This document shows, one piece after another, positions 60,623-64,000 of a DNA stretch of 64,000 bases; within the stretch, counting starts at the first letter, position 1, and every line of letters begins with the position of its first letter. The DNA is taken from positions 5,730,200 through 5,794,199 of the forward strand of contig NC_091372.1 of assembly GCF_038502225.1 (NCBI RefSeq), given 5' to 3'. Source of the stretch: Cherax quadricarinatus. Taxonomy: Eukaryota > Arthropoda > Malacostraca > Decapoda > Parastacidae. A program made the position numbers and the translations under genes. The notes below the pieces were generated by a model, which saw nothing but the letters and a program-made list of their open reading frames with translations, ran no database searches and was not told the DNA's origin.

Positions 60623-60954
60623 ACTATCAACCAGGTCAAGTCTGGCAAAGTGTCGTGGTGGCTATTACCCCTAAAACTTCTGCAGGTAATCTGAAAAGGT
60701 GTTCAATACAAACTAAGGTACTGGTGGGGTTAGAACCCATGGCAAGCGAATCATAAAACTACAATCGTGTTATTACGATTTCGTGAGTCAGGTGTTTAAT
60801 ACCGTCTAACAATTGCACCCAAACACAGGTATATAACACGTACAGTAAAGCATGTATAACACGTACAATAATACATGATATATAACAAATCCAACAAGCA
60901 AAAACTAAACGAGTGGGATATAATATGCGCACCTCCTTCCCACTGCATAACAAC
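60623..60954. other. Spacer with a SINE 2 tail trace
   Basis: 60758-60790 (TACAATCGTGTTATTACGAT, TTCGTGAGTCA) is the SINE 2 tail on plus. Nothing else is recognised. Confidence 0.5.
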
Positions 60955-61535
60955 ATTTACACCTAACTACACACCGGAAGTTTCCACTGCATAACAACAT
61001 TTACACCTAACTACACTCCGGAAGTTCCCACTGCACAACATTTACACCTAACTACACACCGGAAGTTCCCACTGCATAACATTTACACCTAACTACACAC
61101 CGGAAGTTCCCACTGCATAACATTTACACCTAACTACACACCGGAAGTTCCCACTGCATAACATTTACACCTAACTACACACCGGAAGTTCCCACTGCAT
61201 AACATTTACACCTAACTACACACCGGAAGTTTCCACTGCATAACATTTACACCTAACTACACACCGGAACTTCCCACTGCACAACATTTACACCTAACTA
61301 CACTCCGGAAGTTTCCACTGCAAAACATTTACACCTGACTACACACACACGGAAGTTTCCACTGCATAAACATTTCTAACTACACACCGGAAGTTCCCAC
61401 TGCATCAACATTTAAAACACAACTTAGTAACACTCAAGAAGTTTGCATAACAACAAAACTACACACCGGAAGTTCACCTGCACAACATTTACACCTAACT
61501 ACACACCGGAAGTTCCCACTGCAAAACATTACAAT
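60955..61535. repeat. 41-bp minisatellite, about 14 copies
   Basis: The unit contains ACACCGGAAGTTCCCACTGC and ATAACATTTACACCTAACT. Units before 61320 are uniform. From 61330 to 61535 they carry insertions and deletions. Confidence 0.93.
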
Positions 61536-61589
61536 CAACGGACAAGAACAACAAAAAAATTACTGACATACAATAAATATATAATAAAA

Positions 61590-64000
61590 AGCACTGACAC
61601 ATCCCAGGAAGGTTCAAGACACTGCTGGGGTGTTATAACCAGCACTGACACATCCCAGGAAGGTTCAACACACTGCTGGGGTGTTATGACCAGCACTGAC
61701 ACATCCCAGGAAGGTTCAACACACTGCTGGGATGTTATAACCAGCACTGACACATCCCAGGAAGGTTCAACACACTGCTGGGGTGTTATAACCAGCACTG
61801 ACACATCCCAGGAAGGTTCAACACACTGCTGGGGTGTTATGACCAGCACTGACACATCCCAGGAAGGTTCAACACACTGCTGGGGTGTTATAACCAGCAC
61901 TGACACATCCCAGGAAGGTTCAAGACACTGCTGGGGTGTTATAACCAGCACTGACACATCCCAGGAAGGTTCAAGACACTGCTGGGGTGTTATAACCAGC
62001 ACTGACACATCCCAGGAAGGTTCAACACACTGCTGGGGTGTTATGACCAGCACTGACACATCCCAGGAACTGCTGGGGTGTTATAACCAGCACTGACACA
62101 TCCCAGGAAGGTTCAACACACTGCTGGGATGTTATAACCAGCACTGACAACCAGCACTGTTATAACACATCCATCCCAGGAAGGTTCAAGACACTGCTGG
62201 GGTGTTAAAACCAGCACTGACACATCCCAGGAAGGTTCAACACACTGCTGGGGTGTTATAACCAGCACTGACACATCCCAGGAAGGTTCCCACTGCTGGG
62301 ATGTTATAACCAGCACTGACACATCCCAAGGTTCAACACACTGCTGGGGTGTTATAACCAGCACTGACACATCCCAGGAAGGTTCAAGACACTGCTGGGG
62401 TGTTATAACCAGCACTGACACATCCCAGGAAGGTTCAACACACTGCTGGGGTGTTATAACCAGCACTGACACATCCCAGGAAGGTTCAACACACTGCTGG
62501 GGTGTTATAACCAGCACTGACACATCCCAGGAAGGTTCAACACACTGCTGGGGTGTTATAACCAGCACTGACACATCCCAGGAAGGTTCAAGACACTGCT
62601 GGGGTGTTATAACCAGCACTGACACATCCCAGGAAGGTTCAAGACACTGCTGGGGTGTTATAACCAGAACTGACACATCCCAGGAAGGTTCAAGAGTCTG
62701 CTGGGATGTTATAACCAGCACCGACACATCCCAGGAAGGTTCAAGACACTGCTGGGATGTTATAACCAGCACTGACACATCCCAGGAAGGTTCAACACAC
62801 TGCTGGGATGTTATAACCAGCACTGACACATCCCAGGAAGGTTCAAGACACTGCTGGGATGTTATAACAAGCACTGACACATCCCAGGAAGGTTCAAGAC
62901 ACTACTGGGGTGTTATAAGCAGCACTGACACATCCCAGGAAGGTTCAAGACACTGCTAGGGTGTTATAACCAGCACTGACACATCCCAGGAAGGTTCAAG
63001 ACACTGCTGGGGTGTTATAACCAGCACTGACACATCCCAGGAAGGTTCAAGACACTGCTGGGGTGTTATAACCAGCACTGACACATCCCAGGAAGGTTCA
63101 ACACACTGCTGGGGTGTTATAACCAGCACTGACACATCCCAGGAAGGTTCAAGACACTGCTGGGGTGTTATAACCAGCACTGACACATCCCAGGAAGGTT
63201 CAAGACACTGCTGGGATGTTATAACCAGCACTGACACATCCCAGGAAGGTTCAACACACTGCTGGGGTGTTATAACCAGCACTGACACATCCCAGGAAGG
63301 TTCAACACACTGCTGGGATGTTATAACCAGCACTGACACATCCCAGGAAGGTTCAAGACACTGCTGGGATGTTATAACCAGCACTGACACATCCCAGGAA
63401 GGTTCAAGACACTGCTGGGATGTTATAACCAGCACTGACACATCCCAGGAAGGTTCAACACACTGCTGGAGTGTTATAACCAGCACTGACACATCCCAGC
63501 AAGGTTCAAGACACTGCTGGGGTGTTATAACCAGCACTGACACATCCCAGGAAGGTTCAAGATCCCAGGAAGGTTCAAGACACATCCCAGGAAGGTTCAA
63601 CACACTGCTGGGATGTTATAACCAGCACTGACACATCCCAGGAAGGTTCAAGACACTGCTGGGATGTTATAACCAGCACTGACACATCCCAGGAAGGTTC
63701 AAGACACTACTGGGATGTTATAACCAGCACTGACACATCCCAGGAAGGTTCAAGACACTGCTGGGGTGTTATAACCAGCACTGACACATCCCAGGAAGGT
63801 TCAAGACACTGCTGGGGTGTTATAACCAGAACTGACACATCCCAGGAAGGTTCAAGAGACTGCTGGGATGTTATAACCAGCACCGACACATCCCAGGAAG
63901 GTTCAAGACACTGCTGGGATGTTATAACCAGCACTGACACATCCCAGGAAGGTTATAACCAGCACCGACACATCCCAGGAAGGTTCAAGACACTACTGGG
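61590..64000. repeat. 51-bp satellite, about 47 copies, truncated by window edge
   Basis: The unit contains AGCACTGACACATCCCAGGA, AGGTTCAA and CACTGCTGGG. GACAC/CACAC and GGGTG/GGATG alternate. At 17 codons per unit, a minus frame (SVLVITPQQCLEPSWDV) stays open for long stretches, as does a plus frame on the left. This is repeat translation. Rearranged units occur at 62065, 62140-62175, 62285 and 63560-63600. Confidence 0.96.

Overview
This is eukaryotic, repeat-saturated genomic DNA, most likely from a decapod crustacean. The organism call is an inference from three things: very dense (CA)n, (TA)n, (ATT)n and (GATA)n microsatellites, CR1-like LINE fragments whose 3' ends run into (CA)n, and dispersed fold-back and tRNA-SINE families of a kind I associate with crayfish-like genomes. 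I recognise no intact host gene, no true tRNA or rRNA gene, and nothing bacterial such as an operon or CRISPR array. Nearly all long open reading frames here are translations of tandem repeats whose unit has no stop codon, often in several frames and on both strands.

Slightly over half of the window (about 34 kb by my addition) is tandem repeat. The main arrays are 1-646 (31-bp unit), 1424-2322 (39 bp), 4577-5215 (ACC-rich), 12948-18902 (27 bp, about 220 copies), 19592-21484 (28 bp), 22130-26865 (41 bp), 26870-27545 (24 bp), 27600-30212 (38 bp), 30775-31830 (about 55 bp), 32262-38025 (GGT-rich), 38200-39832 (65/67 bp), 41788-42968 (25 bp), 44527-45155 (35 bp), 57440-58490 (proline-codon-like CCA-rich), 58690-59516 (50 bp), 60955-61535 (41 bp) and 61590-64000 (51 bp, running off the right edge). 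The first array runs off the left edge.

The DNA between the arrays is a graveyard of mobile elements. LINE family A is CR1-like and is represented by C-terminal reverse-transcriptase fragments and 3' ends tailed by (CA)n. LINE family B is a second non-LTR C-terminus carrying an IRGPRLFTILPEDIRN-type motif. LINE family C is one 3' end with an intact stop codon. There are also tRNA-derived SINEs in at least two families, a 385-bp TIR element nested in (TA)n, Penelope-like reverse-transcriptase N-terminal fragments arranged as inverted duplicates, and many fold-back elements sharing a hairpin followed by GAAACG.

The most interesting signal is that last family. Several arms carry CTGA(A/T)GA, then a short perfect hairpin, then GAAACG, which resembles the hammerhead ribozyme core. 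Penelope-like coding fragments lie beside them, and one fold-back copy sits inside a Penelope-like fragment with a 13-bp target duplication. Other notable points are satellite arrays that start or end inside transposon sequence, two adjacent satellites sharing a 26-bp core, a perfect 82-bp palindrome, and a SINE inserted cleanly into a satellite. None of these genes act together in a pathway; the window is best read as heterochromatin-like or intergenic DNA shaped by transposition and tandem amplification.
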